A DNA stretch of 64,000 nucleotides from positions 1 through 64,000 of the forward strand of contig CAIZZF010000001.1 of NCBI GenBank assembly GCA_903937385.1, given 5' to 3'. The stretch's first letter is position 1, and every line of letters begins with the position of its first letter. The position numbers and the translations under genes are program-made. Under the pieces are notes generated by a model. The model saw only the letters and a list, made by a program, of their open reading frames with translations, was not told the DNA's origin and searched no databases. The DNA comes from an uncultured Holophagaceae bacterium. Lineage in GTDB: Bacteria; Acidobacteriota; Holophagae; Holophagales; Holophagaceae. This document shows positions 27,192 through 36,652 of the stretch, piece after piece.

Positions 27192-27250
27192 GGTTGAACC
27201 ACCCTGCGATCAGCATTGAGCCTGCGGGGATTTTCCGCCAAGATTCAGGC

Positions 27251-28450
27251 ATGACTGCTGCTTCCGGATCCGTATCTGACGCCCTGGCCCTGCTCACCAA
27301 AGGGACGGTGACCTGCCACAAGCTCGAGCAGCTGGAGGCCAAGCTCAAGGAAGGGCGGCCTTTGCGCATCAAGGCCGGGTTCGACCCCACTGCCCCGGAC
27401 CTGCACCTGGGTCATGGCGTGCTCATCCGCAAGATGGCCCAGTTCCAGAAGCTTGGCCACGAGGTCACCTTTCTGATCGGGGACTTCACGGGCCTCATCG
27501 GCGATCCCACCGGCAAGAAGGCCACCCGCCCGCCCCTCTCGCGGGAGGAGGTCCTGGCCAATGCCGAGACCTACAAGCACCAGGTCTTCAAGATCCTGGA
27601 CCCCGAAATGACCAAGGTCCGCTTCAACAGCGAGTGGTTCGGCGACTTCCGGGGGGACCAGTGGATCCGCCTCGCCTCCCGCTTCACCCTGGCCCAGATG
27701 CTGGAGCGCAACGACTTCGCCAAGCGCATGGAGGCTCACGAACCCATCTCCATGCACGAACTGCTCTACCCCATGTCCCAGGCGTACGACAGCGTGGCCC
27801 TGGAGGCGGACGTGGAGCTGGGCGGCAACGACCAGCTGTTCAACCTCATGCAGGGGCGGATCCTCATGGAGGCCTCGGGCCAGAAGCCCCAGGTGGTCCT
27901 GACCGTCCCGCTGCTGGTGGGTTTGGACGGCGTGGAGAAGATGTCCAAGTCCATGGGCAACTACATCGGCTTCCTGGAGGATCCGGACACCCAGTTCGGC
28001 AAGGCCATGAGCGTCAGCGACAACCTGATGTGGGACTGGTACCTGCTGCTCACGGACCTGCTCCCCACGGAGATCGGCGCCCTGAAGCAGGGCCACCCCA
28101 TGGACGCCAAGAAGGGTCTGGCCCGGCGCATCGTGGCTGACTTCCATGGCGAGGCCGCCGGCCAGGAGGCCCAGGACCGCTGGGTGCGCCGATTCTCGGA
28201 ACGCAGCCAGGAGCAGGCCCCGGAGATCCCCATGGCCCCCACGGAAGGGGCGGTGGCCCTGACCCGCCTGCTGGTGGACCGGGGCCTGGCCGCCAGCCGC
28301 AAGGAGGCCGAGCGCCTCATCGGCCAGGGGGCCGTGAGCCTGGACGGCACCAAGGCCGGGGACCCCGCCCTGCGCCTGGCCTTGGTGCCGGGCCAGTCTC
28401 TGTTGGTGAAGGTCGGCAAACTCAAACTGGAACGGTGGGTGGTGTCATGA
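27251..28450 (+). CDS. tyrS: Tyrosyl-tRNA synthetase
   Basis: The product has 399 residues and charges tRNA-Tyr. The class I signatures are present: [10 protein letters not shown] (HIGH type) near residue 46 and [11 protein letters not shown]. The specificity region has [26 protein letters not shown], and a C-terminal S4 RNA-binding domain covers about 335-399 ([20 protein letters not shown]). The HIGH-region spacing fits the longer TyrRS class (TyrZ-like). ATG 27251 gives a normal N-terminus; earlier in-frame starts would overlap the upstream gene. The stop overlaps the next start (ATGA). Confidence 0.95.
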   Translation: MTAASGSVSDALALLTKGTVTCHKLEQLEAKLKEGRPLRIKAGFDPTAPDLHLGHGVLIRKMAQFQKLGHEVTFLIGDFTGLIGDPTGKKATRPPLSREEVLANAETYKHQVFKILDPEMTKVRFNSEWFGDFRGDQWIRLASRFTLAQMLERNDFAKRMEAHEPISMHELLYPMSQAYDSVALEADVELGGNDQLFNLMQGRILMEASGQKPQVVLTVPLLVGLDGVEKMSKSMGNYIGFLEDPDTQFGKAMSVSDNLMWDWYLLLTDLLPTEIGALKQGHPMDAKKGLARRIVADFHGEAAGQEAQDRWVRRFSERSQEQAPEIPMAPTEGAVALTRLLVDRGLAASRKEAERLIGQGAVSLDGTKAGDPALRLALVPGQSLLVKVGKLKLERWVVS

Positions 28451-30156
28451 GTCTTCCTGCCCTCAAGGATCTCTTCGAGCGCCAGCGGTCCCGGGCCACC
28501 GGGCTCTGGGTCCTGGGCGAGGAGCCCAAGCGCACCGTCTATATGGAGGCCGGGGACATCGTCTTCGCCACCAGCACCGACCCCCTGGACCGCCTCACCC
28601 ACCTGCTGGTGGAGCGGGGCAAGATCACCCAGGCCCAGCTCGACTACGCCATGGCCAACCTCAATCCCGCCATGTCCATCGGAAAGAACCTGATCGAGAT
28701 GGGCTTCATCACCCAGCGGGACCTGCTGGCGGTGGCCAAGGGCCAGGTGGAGCGGGTGGTTTGCACCTGCCTGGCGGCCACCACGGAGGCCCCCACCTTT
28801 GAGGCCCGGGAACTCGACGCCCGCACGGTGCGCCTGCCCTTCGACACGCCAGCCATGCTGCTGGCCGGGGTGCTGGACCTCCGGGACCGGGAACTCATGC
28901 TGGAAGAGCTGGGCCCCCTCAACCAGGTCGTGGTCCTGGAGACCCGCCGCCTGCAGGACTTCATCCTGCCCGCGGATCTGGCCAAGCTGCCAGGCCTGCT
29001 GGACGGCACCCGGACCCTCCTGGAGCTGAGCCGGGAGACCAGCGTGGAGCCCTTCCGCCTGGGCGCCTTCATGCTGTTCCTCCGGGAGATGGGCTGGGCC
29101 CGCCTCCATGAGCTGCCCCCCCTGGACCGGAGTGCCCTGGAGCGGGCCCTGGAGCCGGCGGAAACGGCCATCTCCCCGGCCCTGCCCGAGCCGGCGTCCG
29201 CCCCGGAGCCCCTGCTGGCCGAGGAACCCGCCCCCAGCCCTTACAGCACCCATGAGATCAGACCGGCGCCAGAGCAGTTCCCTAGCCTGGGTCCCGAGGA
29301 TGAGCTGGAGGAGCCCCTCCTGACGGTGCCGGAGGAGCCCCTTCCGACCGTGCCGGAGCCCCTCCCGATCGCATCAGAGCCCCTCCTGACCGTGCCGCCG
29401 GAACCTCTGCCGCTACCGGAGCCCGCCCTGCCCATCCAGCACGAAGCCGAGGTCGATGTGGACGAACCCCCTGCCGAAGCCCCCGAGCCTGAGACCGAGT
29501 CCGAGTCCGCCCCGCCGACCCGGCGGGCTTGGCTGCTGCCGCTGCTCCTGGTCCTGCTGGTCGGCCTGGGCCTCTGGGGCGGGCTCAAGTGGGCCCGGCG
29601 CACCCGGACCACAGCGGCCCCCGCACCCAAGGGGGAGCCAGCCCCGGCCCCCAAGCCCGCGGCACCAGCTCCGGTGGCCCCGGCACCCGAAGCCGCTGTC
29701 TCCTCCCCGACCCCGACCGCAGAGCCAAAGGCTGCCCCGGAGCCCGTCAAGGCGGCTCCGGAACCTACCAAGCCAACGCCACCCCCCGTGGCTGCGGGAC
29801 CTGCCTCCAAGGCCCAGCGCCTCGCGACCATCGTCCAGGGCAACTGGAAGCAGGCCATTGCGGAAGGCGCCGCCCAGCGGGAGCTTCTGCAGAGCCGGTG
29901 GACCCTCCGGCTGGAGATCGCCTGCCAGGGAGCCACCGTCCAGCAGGCGGCGGAGCTGCTGAACAAGCAGGACCCGGACCTGTTCATCGTGCCCATGGTC
30001 CTGCGGGATGGGAAGACCTGCTACCAGATCTTCCTGGGCTCCTACGGCTCCGAAGCCGCAGCCAAGGCGGCGGCCCAGAGCCTGCCCGCCCCCTTCCTGG
30101 TGGAAGGGAACCGCCCAAAGCCCTTCCGGGTGGCCCAGATACCCGATCGGCAATAA
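28447..30156 (+). CDS. DUF4388-type protein with membrane segment and C-terminal SPOR-like domain
   Basis: The product has 569 residues. The N-terminus (about 1-95) resembles DUF4388/PATAN domains ([20 protein letters not shown], then [13 protein letters not shown]). A long Pro/Glu-rich segment (about 235-360) leads to one membrane helix ([19 protein letters not shown], about 362-380). After an Ala/Pro linker the C-terminal 80 residues look like a SPOR domain ([19 protein letters not shown], then [19 protein letters not shown]), which binds denuded peptidoglycan. The next gene, rlpA, also ends in a SPOR domain, so the two may act together at the septum or cell pole. Confidence 0.8.
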   Translation: MSLPALKDLFERQRSRATGLWVLGEEPKRTVYMEAGDIVFATSTDPLDRLTHLLVERGKITQAQLDYAMANLNPAMSIGKNLIEMGFITQRDLLAVAKGQVERVVCTCLAATTEAPTFEARELDARTVRLPFDTPAMLLAGVLDLRDRELMLEELGPLNQVVVLETRRLQDFILPADLAKLPGLLDGTRTLLELSRETSVEPFRLGAFMLFLREMGWARLHELPPLDRSALERALEPAETAISPALPEPASAPEPLLAEEPAPSPYSTHEIRPAPEQFPSLGPEDELEEPLLTVPEEPLPTVPEPLPIASEPLLTVPPEPLPLPEPALPIQHEAEVDVDEPPAEAPEPETESESAPPTRRAWLLPLLLVLLVGLGLWGGLKWARRTRTTAAPAPKGEPAPAPKPAAPAPVAPAPEAAVSSPTPTAEPKAAPEPVKAAPEPTKPTPPPVAAGPASKAQRLATIVQGNWKQAIAEGAAQRELLQSRWTLRLEIACQGATVQQAAELLNKQDPDLFIVPMVLRDGKTCYQIFLGSYGSEAAAKAAAQSLPAPFLVEGNRPKPFRVAQIPDRQ

Positions 30157-30208
30157 ACTCCACCATCGCTGGATATACAGCTATTGAGATTACCAGTCCT
30201 TTACAAAC

Positions 30209-30261
30209 AGGTCCGGTTGGCGATACTGTGTATGTATACGAGTCGGACCTATAATTTTTGG
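30209..30261 (+). promoter_or_regulatory. Hairpin followed by TATAAT / T-rich stretch before rlpA
   Basis: AGGTCCG (30209-30215) pairs with CGGACCT (30244-30250), and ATAATTTTTGG follows. This can be read either as a terminator for the upstream gene set or as a -10 box (TATAAT, 30250-30255) for rlpA. The surrounding 250-bp gap is AT-richer than the genes and holds no other gene. Confidence 0.4.
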
Positions 30262-30407
30262 CCGACTGATCTTTGTGGAGTCCGATGCTGTCCCTCTTCC
30301 ATCCAACCAATTGGAGTCAGGCGTGCGTGTCGTGGATCCACGAGATCCAGGTCGCCTTCGACCCTCCAACGCCGGTGGAACCTGGAAAGGGTGGCTTCCT
30401 CAGGATC

Positions 30408-31127
30408 ATGCGCCTGCCCACGCGGGGCTTGGCGGCCCTGGTGGCGCTCAGCTTCACCCTGCACTGCACCCGGCCTCCCGTGGCCTGGGCCCCCACGCCC
30501 GCGGGTTCCCGCAGCCCTGGCGCTGCCGAGGGACAGCCCTACATGGAAGAGGGTCTGGCCAGCTGGTATGGCGGGGCTGACGACGGCTTTGCCGGTCGGC
30601 CCACCGCCAATGGTGACATCTTCGATCCCGAGCAGTTCACCTGCGCCCACCGCACCCTGCCCCTGGGCAGCTTCGTGGAAGTGGAGAACCTGGAGAACCG
30701 CAAGCGCAAGGTGCTGCGGGTCAATGACCGGGGTCCCTTCCTGAAGGGCCGCATCCTCGATCTCTCCAAGCGCGGCGCCAAGGAGCTCGGCTTCCTGGGC
30801 GTCGGCACCACCCGCATCCGCCTCCGCACCGTGGATGCCATGGGTCTGCCCGTGGCGCTGGATCCGGCCTTCGACAAGGCGAACCCCTACGTCGTGCAGG
30901 TGGCAGCACTTTCAAATCCCAAGAATATCGAGGCACTTAGACACGAACTTGAAAACACCTTCGGCGAGGTCTCCCTCCAGGGGGCCGCCACCCGGGGGGG
31001 ACTGACCGTGAAGCGCGTCCGGGTGGGCAGCTACACCACCCGCCAGGATGCCGAGCAGTCCGCCGAGCAGATCGCCAAGCTCCTCAAGGATCGCGGTGTC
31101 GAGCCCTTCATCACCCGCCAGCGCTGA
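30408..31127 (+). CDS. rlpA: RlpA-like septal ring lytic transglycosylase with SPOR domain
   Basis: The product has 239 residues. A signal sequence (MRLPTRGLAALVALSFTLHC) ends at a cysteine that may be lipidated, although the lipobox is not canonical. The RlpA double-psi barrel follows: GLASWYGGADDGFAGRPTAN, then MAHRTLPLG-type residues as CAHRTLPLGSFVEVEN and VNDRGPFLKGRILDLS. The C-terminal domain (about 165-239) is SPOR-like (YVVQVAALSNPKNIEALRHE). RlpA cleaves peptidoglycan lacking stem peptides. The start is set by the signal peptide. The 3' end overlaps ispD by 32 bp. Confidence 0.92.
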   Translation: MRLPTRGLAALVALSFTLHCTRPPVAWAPTPAGSRSPGAAEGQPYMEEGLASWYGGADDGFAGRPTANGDIFDPEQFTCAHRTLPLGSFVEVENLENRKRKVLRVNDRGPFLKGRILDLSKRGAKELGFLGVGTTRIRLRTVDAMGLPVALDPAFDKANPYVVQVAALSNPKNIEALRHELENTFGEVSLQGAATRGGLTVKRVRVGSYTTRQDAEQSAEQIAKLLKDRGVEPFITRQR

Positions 31128-31800
31128 GGCCCTCCGGCCCTTCCTGGTCATTCCCGCCGGCGGCCGGGGCGTGCGCATGGGGGGCGGCCTGCCCAAGCAG
31201 TTCCGGGACTGGGATGGCCGGCCCCTGCTCCAGGTGACGGTGGAGGCCTTCCTGGCCCCGGGCATGCCCCCCCTGGCTGGCATTGCCCTGGCGGTGCCGG
31301 AGTCTCATCTTGAGGAGGCCCGCAGCTGGCCCTTCCGCGTGCCCTGCACCGTGGTTCCCGGCGGGGACACCCGCCAGCAGTCCGTGTGGGCCGCGCTCCT
31401 GACCCTGCCGGACCGGCCCCTCGCGCCGGTGATGATCCATGACGCCGTGCGCCCCTTCCCTCCAACAGCCCAGCTCTGGGAGGCCCTGGAGGCCCTGAAT
31501 CAGTTTGACGGGACCCTCCTGGGGGAGCCCTCCACGGACACCCTCAAGCGGGTGGACCCCAGCGGTCGGGTGCTCGGCACCGAACCCCGGGAGGAGTTCT
31601 TCCGGGCCCAGACCCCCCAGATCGCCCGCCTCGCCACCTGGCTGAGAGCCTTCGAGACCGCCGAGCGGGACCAGTTCACGGGCACCGACGATGTGGCCCT
31701 GCTGGAGCGCCTGGGCCTGGCCGTGAAGCTGATCCCCAGCCCCAGCTCCAATCTGAAGCTGACCACCCCCGAAGACTGGGAGCGGGCCCGGCCCCGCTGA
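31096..31800 (+). CDS. ispD: 2-C-methyl-D-erythritol 4-phosphate cytidylyltransferase
   Basis: The product has 234 residues, normal for IspD, which makes CDP-methylerythritol in the non-mevalonate isoprenoid pathway. The N-terminal nucleotide-binding loop is IPAGGRGVRMGGGLPKQF, followed by VVPGGDTRQQSVWAAL, MIHDAVRPF and the late TGTDDVALLERLG. A GTG at 31096 is chosen as start because AGGA lies five bases before it and the product length fits; this makes ispD overlap the end of rlpA. No ispF follows. Confidence 0.9.
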   Translation: MSSPSSPASAEALRPFLVIPAGGRGVRMGGGLPKQFRDWDGRPLLQVTVEAFLAPGMPPLAGIALAVPESHLEEARSWPFRVPCTVVPGGDTRQQSVWAALLTLPDRPLAPVMIHDAVRPFPPTAQLWEALEALNQFDGTLLGEPSTDTLKRVDPSGRVLGTEPREEFFRAQTPQIARLATWLRAFETAERDQFTGTDDVALLERLGLAVKLIPSPSSNLKLTTPEDWERARPR

Positions 31801-31856
31801 AGGGGACCACACCTGTGGTTCAATACCCACATTTTCTTTTTCTAACGTCTAAATTA

Positions 31857-31871
31857 AATCATGTAATGATT
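31857..31871. promoter_or_regulatory. AT-rich palindrome in the lpxC upstream region
   Basis: AATCATGTAATGATT has perfect 6-bp arms and lies in a markedly AT-rich stretch (31830-31895) 50 bp before lpxC. The region probably holds the lpxC promoter, and the palindrome may be an operator. Confidence 0.4.
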
Positions 31872-31920
31872 TGATTTATATATTGGCACAAGATTGGCTA
31901 TGGAACTCGCAGAGGTTCCC

Positions 31921-32829
31921 ATGCCCCGCAGTGCCACCCCCCAGACCCTGAGCCGCGAGATCACGATCTCGGGCCACGGCCTGCACGGCAATCGGCCCTG
32001 CACAGTGCGCCTGGTACCCGTTACGGTGCCCTCGGGCCTGGTGTTCGTCCACCTCCCCACCGGCACCGAGATTCCCGCCAAGGCCGAGCTGGCCGGCGAT
32101 CTGGTCCTGGCCACCACCCTGGTCAAGGACGGCGTGCGCCTTCAGACCGTGGAGCACCTCCTCTCCGCCCTGATGGGTCTGGAGGTCGAGCACCTCCGCA
32201 TCGAAGTGGACGCCGAAGAACTCCCCATCCTGGACGGCAGTGCCGCCCCCTGGGTGGACGCCATCCTGCGAGCCGGTGCCAAGGCCCTGGAAGGCCGCCG
32301 CCGCTTCCTGAAGATCACCCAGCCCATCGAGGTCCGCAATGGTGACCGCTGGATCCGCGCCCTGCCCTTCGACGGCTTCCGCCTGCGCTATGTCATCGAC
32401 TTCCCCGTGCCCGCCCTGGGCCGCCAGAGCCGCGAGCTGACCCTCACCCCGGAGAAATACCGCCGGGAGCTGGGCGCCGCCCGCACCTTCTGCCTGGAGC
32501 AGGAGATCGACCTGATGCGCGCCCGCGGGCTCGCCCTGGGCGGCAGCCTCGACAACGCCGTGGTCTTCGGCGCCGACGGACCCCTGAACGAGTCCCTGCG
32601 CTACGAAGATGAAGCCGTCCGCCACAAGATGCTCGACCTCGTTGGCGACCTCGCCCTGCTGGGTGCCCCGCTGCTGGGCCTCGTGGAGGCGCATGCCGCC
32701 GGCCACGCCTTGCACGTCGCCCTCTCCCAGGCCATCCTGGCCAACCCCGCCTGCTGGGAGTGGACGGAAGACGCCAAGCCCGCCAACGTGCGCCGCTTCT
32801 TCCAGCCCCTGGTCGCCCAGCCCGCCTGA
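31921..32829 (+). CDS. lpxC: UDP-3-O-acyl-N-acetylglucosamine deacetylase
   Basis: LpxC performs the committed step of lipid A synthesis, so the cell makes LPS. The product has about 302 residues. It starts SREITISGHGLHGNRPC and has the zinc ligands in VEHLLSALMG, and HKMLDLVGDLALLG (His and Asp), with the catalytic histidine in EAHAAGHALH. ATG 31921 has AGAGG five bases upstream and matches family starts; ATG 31900 would add seven residues. The gene stands between ispD and the his operon on the same strand, with its own AT-rich upstream region. Confidence 0.95.
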   Translation: MPRSATPQTLSREITISGHGLHGNRPCTVRLVPVTVPSGLVFVHLPTGTEIPAKAELAGDLVLATTLVKDGVRLQTVEHLLSALMGLEVEHLRIEVDAEELPILDGSAAPWVDAILRAGAKALEGRRRFLKITQPIEVRNGDRWIRALPFDGFRLRYVIDFPVPALGRQSRELTLTPEKYRRELGAARTFCLEQEIDLMRARGLALGGSLDNAVVFGADGPLNESLRYEDEAVRHKMLDLVGDLALLGAPLLGLVEAHAAGHALHVALSQAILANPACWEWTEDAKPANVRRFFQPLVAQPA

Positions 32830-32898
32830 GCCGGACACACGGTATTTCAGGTTGTGCTCACGACGTGAATCGGGCAGACTTAGCTCTTCGCCTCCGAG

Positions 32899-34236
32899 GT
32901 GCATAGGTGTTACTTCATCCCAATCACTGACCTGAACGACCGGGACCAAGTCCTCGGGTGGGTGGCCGCACTGGGCCGGAATGCAGGGATGGAAGAAGAA
33001 ACGCGGAAGGCCGTCGCGGCCATCCTGGCGGACGTGCGCGCCGAGGGGCTGCCGGCGGTGCTGGCCTGGACCCGGAAGCTGGATGGCGTGAGCCTTGACC
33101 CCTCGGCTCTGCAGATCCCGGGCTCGGCCCTGGAAGCGGCCCGCGCGGAGCTGGACCAGCGCCAGCCGGACCTCATGGCCGCCTTGCGGGAGATGATCGG
33201 CAACGTGCGGCGCTTCGCCGAAGGCCAGCGCGGCTGCCTGCGGGACCTGGAGCTGCCCCTGCCCAGGGGCGGCACCGTGGGCGAGCGCTGGTGCCCCATG
33301 CAGGCGGCCGGCGTCTACATCCCTGGCGGCCGGGCCTTCTACCCATCGACTCTGGCCATGACCGTCATCCCCGCCCAGGTCGCCGGGGTGCGCCGCATCG
33401 TGGGCGTCACTCCGCCCAAGCCCCAGGCCACGCTGCCCGGCGCCTGGGGCGTGGATCCCCTGGTCCTGGCTTGCGCCGCGGAGCTGGGCCTCACGGAGCT
33501 CTATCCCTTTGGCGGCGCCCAGGCCCTGGGCTGGCTGGCCTACGGCGAGCCCGCCGTGGACCTCATCGCCGGCCCCGGCAACCGCTTCGTGGCCGAGGCC
33601 AAGCGGCAGCTCATCGGCACCTGCGGCATTGACGCCCTGGCGGGCCCGACCGAGTTGCTGGTGCTGGCCGACGCCAGCGCCGACCCCGCCTGGCTGGCCG
33701 AGGACCTGCTGGCCCAGGCGGAGCACGACCCCGATGCCGCCGCAGTCCTCATCAGCGCCGACCGAACCCTGCTGGAGGCCGTGGCTCTTGAGCTGCAGGC
33801 TCGGGTGGCGGCTTCGCCCCGGCGATCGATCCTCGAGCAGAGCCTCGCGGCCCACGGCCGGCTGGTCTGCGCAGCCCGGGAGCTGGCCGTGGCTGTGGCC
33901 CAGGCGTGGGCGCCCGAGCACCTCGAGCTTTGCGTTGCCGATCCCGAGGCCTGGCTGCCGGACCTGACCACCGCGGGCGCTGTCTTCATCGGCGCCGCCA
34001 GCGCCGAGGCCTTCGGCGACTATGGCGCCGGACCCAACCACGTGCTGCCCACGGACCGCAGCGCCCGCTACACCAGCCCCCTGGGCGTGGCCACCTTCCT
34101 CAAGCGCCAGAGCCTGCTGCGGCTGTCTGCGGGTGACGCCGCCGCCATGGCCCCCTGGGTCGAGCGCCTCGCCGAGGCGGAGGGCCTCACCCACCACGGT
34201 CGCAGCGCGGGCCTCCGCGCCCACCGCCGCCCCTAG
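32899..34236 (+). CDS. hisD: Histidinol dehydrogenase
   Basis: HisD oxidises histidinol to histidine in two NAD-dependent steps. The 445-residue product has the family blocks AAGVYIPGGRAFYPSTLAMTV, ELYPFGGAQALGWLAYG, DLIAGPGNRFVAEAKR, DALAGPTELLVLAD, LLAQAEHDPDAAAVL and the late GPNHVLPT. The start is taken at a GTG (32899); the N-terminus is otherwise poorly supported by a ribosome-binding site. It is the first gene of a nine-gene histidine operon, followed 83 bp later by the hisC fusion. Confidence 0.95.
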   Translation: MHRCYFIPITDLNDRDQVLGWVAALGRNAGMEEETRKAVAAILADVRAEGLPAVLAWTRKLDGVSLDPSALQIPGSALEAARAELDQRQPDLMAALREMIGNVRRFAEGQRGCLRDLELPLPRGGTVGERWCPMQAAGVYIPGGRAFYPSTLAMTVIPAQVAGVRRIVGVTPPKPQATLPGAWGVDPLVLACAAELGLTELYPFGGAQALGWLAYGEPAVDLIAGPGNRFVAEAKRQLIGTCGIDALAGPTELLVLADASADPAWLAEDLLAQAEHDPDAAAVLISADRTLLEAVALELQARVAASPRRSILEQSLAAHGRLVCAARELAVAVAQAWAPEHLELCVADPEAWLPDLTTAGAVFIGAASAEAFGDYGAGPNHVLPTDRSARYTSPLGVATFLKRQSLLRLSAGDAAAMAPWVERLAEAEGLTHHGRSAGLRAHRRP

Positions 34237-34319
34237 GAAGCCCCTGGACAGCTGGCGCTCCGCTTCGCTGCTCCCGGCAGGAACGCCGGTCATCCTCCTA
34301 CCCTCTCTCTTGAGTCCCC

Positions 34320-36071
34320 ATGCCGCTCCTCCGCCCTGATCTTGCCGACCTGCCCGCCTACCAGCGACCGCTGGAGCCGTCGGCGGGCCTGCGCCTGCAC
34401 ATGAACGAGCTGCCCACGGACTGGCCCGAGGCCGCCCGGGAAGCGCTGCTGGCGCGGCTCCAGACCCTGCCCTTCAATGTCTACCCCGAGCGCCAGGGCG
34501 AGCTCACTGAGCGGCTCCGCCAGCGACTGGGCGCCCCCGCGGGCGGGCTGCTGCTGGGTCCCTCCAGCGGCGCCCTGCTGGACCTGGTGGCCCTGGCGGG
34601 CCTCACGTCGGGGGACACCGTCGCCATTCCGGACCCAGGCTTCAGCCTCTATCCTTTGCTGGCGCGCCGCCACGGCGGCCGGGTGCGCCTGGTTCCCCAG
34701 GGCACAGGCTTTCCCCTGGAGCCCTGGTTCGCGGCCCTGGACTGCCGCCAGGTCTGGCTCACCCTGCCCAACAATCCCACGGGCGCCTGGCTTTCCCCGG
34801 AGCTCCTCGAGCCCCTGCTGGAAGCGGCCGTCGCCCGGCCGGATCCGCCGCTGGTGGTGCTGGACGAGGCCTACGCGGAGTTCGCCCCCGCCACCCACCG
34901 CCTGGCCGTGGACCGCTACCCGAACCTGGTGCTGCTGCGGACCTTCAGCAAGGCCCTGGCCTCCGCCGCCTGGCGGCTGGGCTACCTGATTGGCGACCCC
35001 GCCCTCCTCGGCCGCCTCGCCGCCCTGCAGCTGCCCTATTCCATCCCGTCCGCCAGCCTCGAGGCGCTCGATGTGGCCCTGGACTTCGCCCCGGCCTTCG
35101 AGCCTGCGGTGCGGGCCCTGCCCGAGCGCCGCGACCGCTTCGCCACGGCCCTGACCACCCACCGCGCGGCCCCCAGCGCCGGCAACTTCCTGCACCTGAC
35201 CCCGGACCCCAGCGCCCTGCTGGAGCCCGCCGACATCCAGGTGCGCCGCCTGCCTGGCGCCGACGCGGCCCGGCTGAGCCTGGGAACCGAAGCCGACACC
35301 GTGCGGGTGGCGACGGCGCTGGGGGCGGCCCTGCCCGCCCCCGCCCCCCGGCCCCGGCGGCGCCTGCTCGTGCTGGACATCGACGGCGTGCTCATCGACG
35401 CGGACCGCAGCTTCCTGGAGGCCGTGGCCCGGGCTCTGGCCGAGCTCCGGCCTGCCCTGCCCTGGACCGACGGCTGCTACCGCGCCTTCAAGCGGGCGGG
35501 GGGCTTCAACAACGACTTCCGCCTCGCGGCCGGCGCCCTGGCCCTGGCCGAGGCCCACGGGGACGTGGACCTCCAAGTCCTCGTGGAAGCCGCCACGGGC
35601 CGGGGCTTCCCGGAGCTGGAGACTCGTATCCAGGCCCTGGAGCCCGCGGCCCAGGTCCTGGTGCAGAAGCACTACGCCGACACCATCAAGCTGGAGCGAC
35701 CCCTGGCCAGACTGACTCAGCTGCGGGCCCCGGGCTGGGAGCTGGCCGTGCTCACGGGCCGTCCGCCCGAGGAGCTGGTGCTGGCCTGGCAGGTGCTGGA
35801 CTACAGCCTGCCCGCGGTGTGCGACGCCGCGCCCCACCTCCGCAAGCCCGAGCCCGCAGGGCTGCTGCAGCTGGCCGACGCCTTCCGCGCCGAGGAGATC
35901 GTCTTCGTGGGCGACACCGTGGACGACGCCCGCTGCCTCCGGGCCGCCGCTGCGCTCCGTCCCGAAGTATCCTGGCGCTTCGGGGCTGTGGGCCCTGACC
36001 GCGCGCGCTTCGCCGCCCCGGAAGACCTGCAATTCGAAACCCTGCTTCACCTGCTCCAGGAGCTGCCATGA
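34320..36071 (+). CDS. hisC: Fusion: histidinol-phosphate aminotransferase + HAD phosphatase
   Basis: The product has 583 residues in two enzymes. Residues 1-340 are a class I/II PLP aminotransferase of the HisC type: NNPTG (151-155), VVLDEAYAEF, and the PLP lysine K211 in TFSKALASAAWRLGYL. Residues about 345-583 are a HAD hydrolase: LVLDIDGVLIDADR (nucleophile D353), VLTGRPPEEL, RKPEP and VFVGDTVDDARC. No separate histidinol-phosphatase is in the operon, so the HAD part is well placed to remove phosphate from histidinol phosphate, the step right after HisC. That assignment is inference from context. The stop overlaps hisB (ATGA). Confidence 0.9.
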   Translation: MPLLRPDLADLPAYQRPLEPSAGLRLHMNELPTDWPEAAREALLARLQTLPFNVYPERQGELTERLRQRLGAPAGGLLLGPSSGALLDLVALAGLTSGDTVAIPDPGFSLYPLLARRHGGRVRLVPQGTGFPLEPWFAALDCRQVWLTLPNNPTGAWLSPELLEPLLEAAVARPDPPLVVLDEAYAEFAPATHRLAVDRYPNLVLLRTFSKALASAAWRLGYLIGDPALLGRLAALQLPYSIPSASLEALDVALDFAPAFEPAVRALPERRDRFATALTTHRAAPSAGNFLHLTPDPSALLEPADIQVRRLPGADAARLSLGTEADTVRVATALGAALPAPAPRPRRRLLVLDIDGVLIDADRSFLEAVARALAELRPALPWTDGCYRAFKRAGGFNNDFRLAAGALALAEAHGDVDLQVLVEAATGRGFPELETRIQALEPAAQVLVQKHYADTIKLERPLARLTQLRAPGWELAVLTGRPPEELVLAWQVLDYSLPAVCDAAPHLRKPEPAGLLQLADAFRAEEIVFVGDTVDDARCLRAAAALRPEVSWRFGAVGPDRARFAAPEDLQFETLLHLLQELP

Positions 36072-36652
36072 GGTCCACCTCCCTCTACCGCGTCACCGGC
36101 GAGACCAGCATCCAGCTCAGCCTGGACCTGGATGGCGGCGAGGTCCGCATCCGCACGGGCCTGGGCTACTTCGACCACATGCTGATGCAGATCGCCAAGC
36201 ACGGCGGTTTCGGCCTGCAGGTCGAGGCCTCGGGCGACCTGCCCGTGGACAGCCACCACCTGGTGGAGGACGTGGGCCTCTGTCTGGGTGATGCCCTCAA
36301 GGAGGCCCTCGGCGACCACGCCGGTCTGGCCCGCTTCGCCCACGCCTACGTGCCCCTGGACGAGGCCCTGGCCCGGGTGGTCATCGACCTGTCCGGCCGG
36401 CCCTGGTGCGAGTTCCACGCGGACCTGCCGCCCATCATCCTGGGCGACGGCTTCCAGGTGGAGATGGTCCGCGAGTTCTTCGTGGCCCTGGCCATGCGCG
36501 GCGGGCTCTGCATCCAGGCGGACCTGCTCCGTGGCGTGAACACCCACCACAAGGTCGAGGCGCTGTTCAAGGCCCTGGCCCGGGCCCTGCGCGAGGCCAC
36601 CCGCATCACCGGCGGCGGCGTGCCGTCCACCAAGGGAACCCTTTCGGAATGA
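36068..36652 (+). CDS. hisB: Imidazoleglycerol-phosphate dehydratase
   Basis: The product has 194 residues, a monofunctional IGPD. Metal-binding histidine motifs are visible: TGLGYFDHMLMQIAKHGGF, DSHHLVEDVG, and in the second half HADLPP... region ending VNTHHKVEALFKALARAL. The usual phosphatase half of bifunctional HisB is absent; a HAD domain is attached to hisC instead. It overlaps hisC and hisH by four bases each, a sign of translational coupling. Confidence 0.96.
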   Translation: MRSTSLYRVTGETSIQLSLDLDGGEVRIRTGLGYFDHMLMQIAKHGGFGLQVEASGDLPVDSHHLVEDVGLCLGDALKEALGDHAGLARFAHAYVPLDEALARVVIDLSGRPWCEFHADLPPIILGDGFQVEMVREFFVALAMRGGLCIQADLLRGVNTHHKVEALFKALARALREATRITGGGVPSTKGTLSE

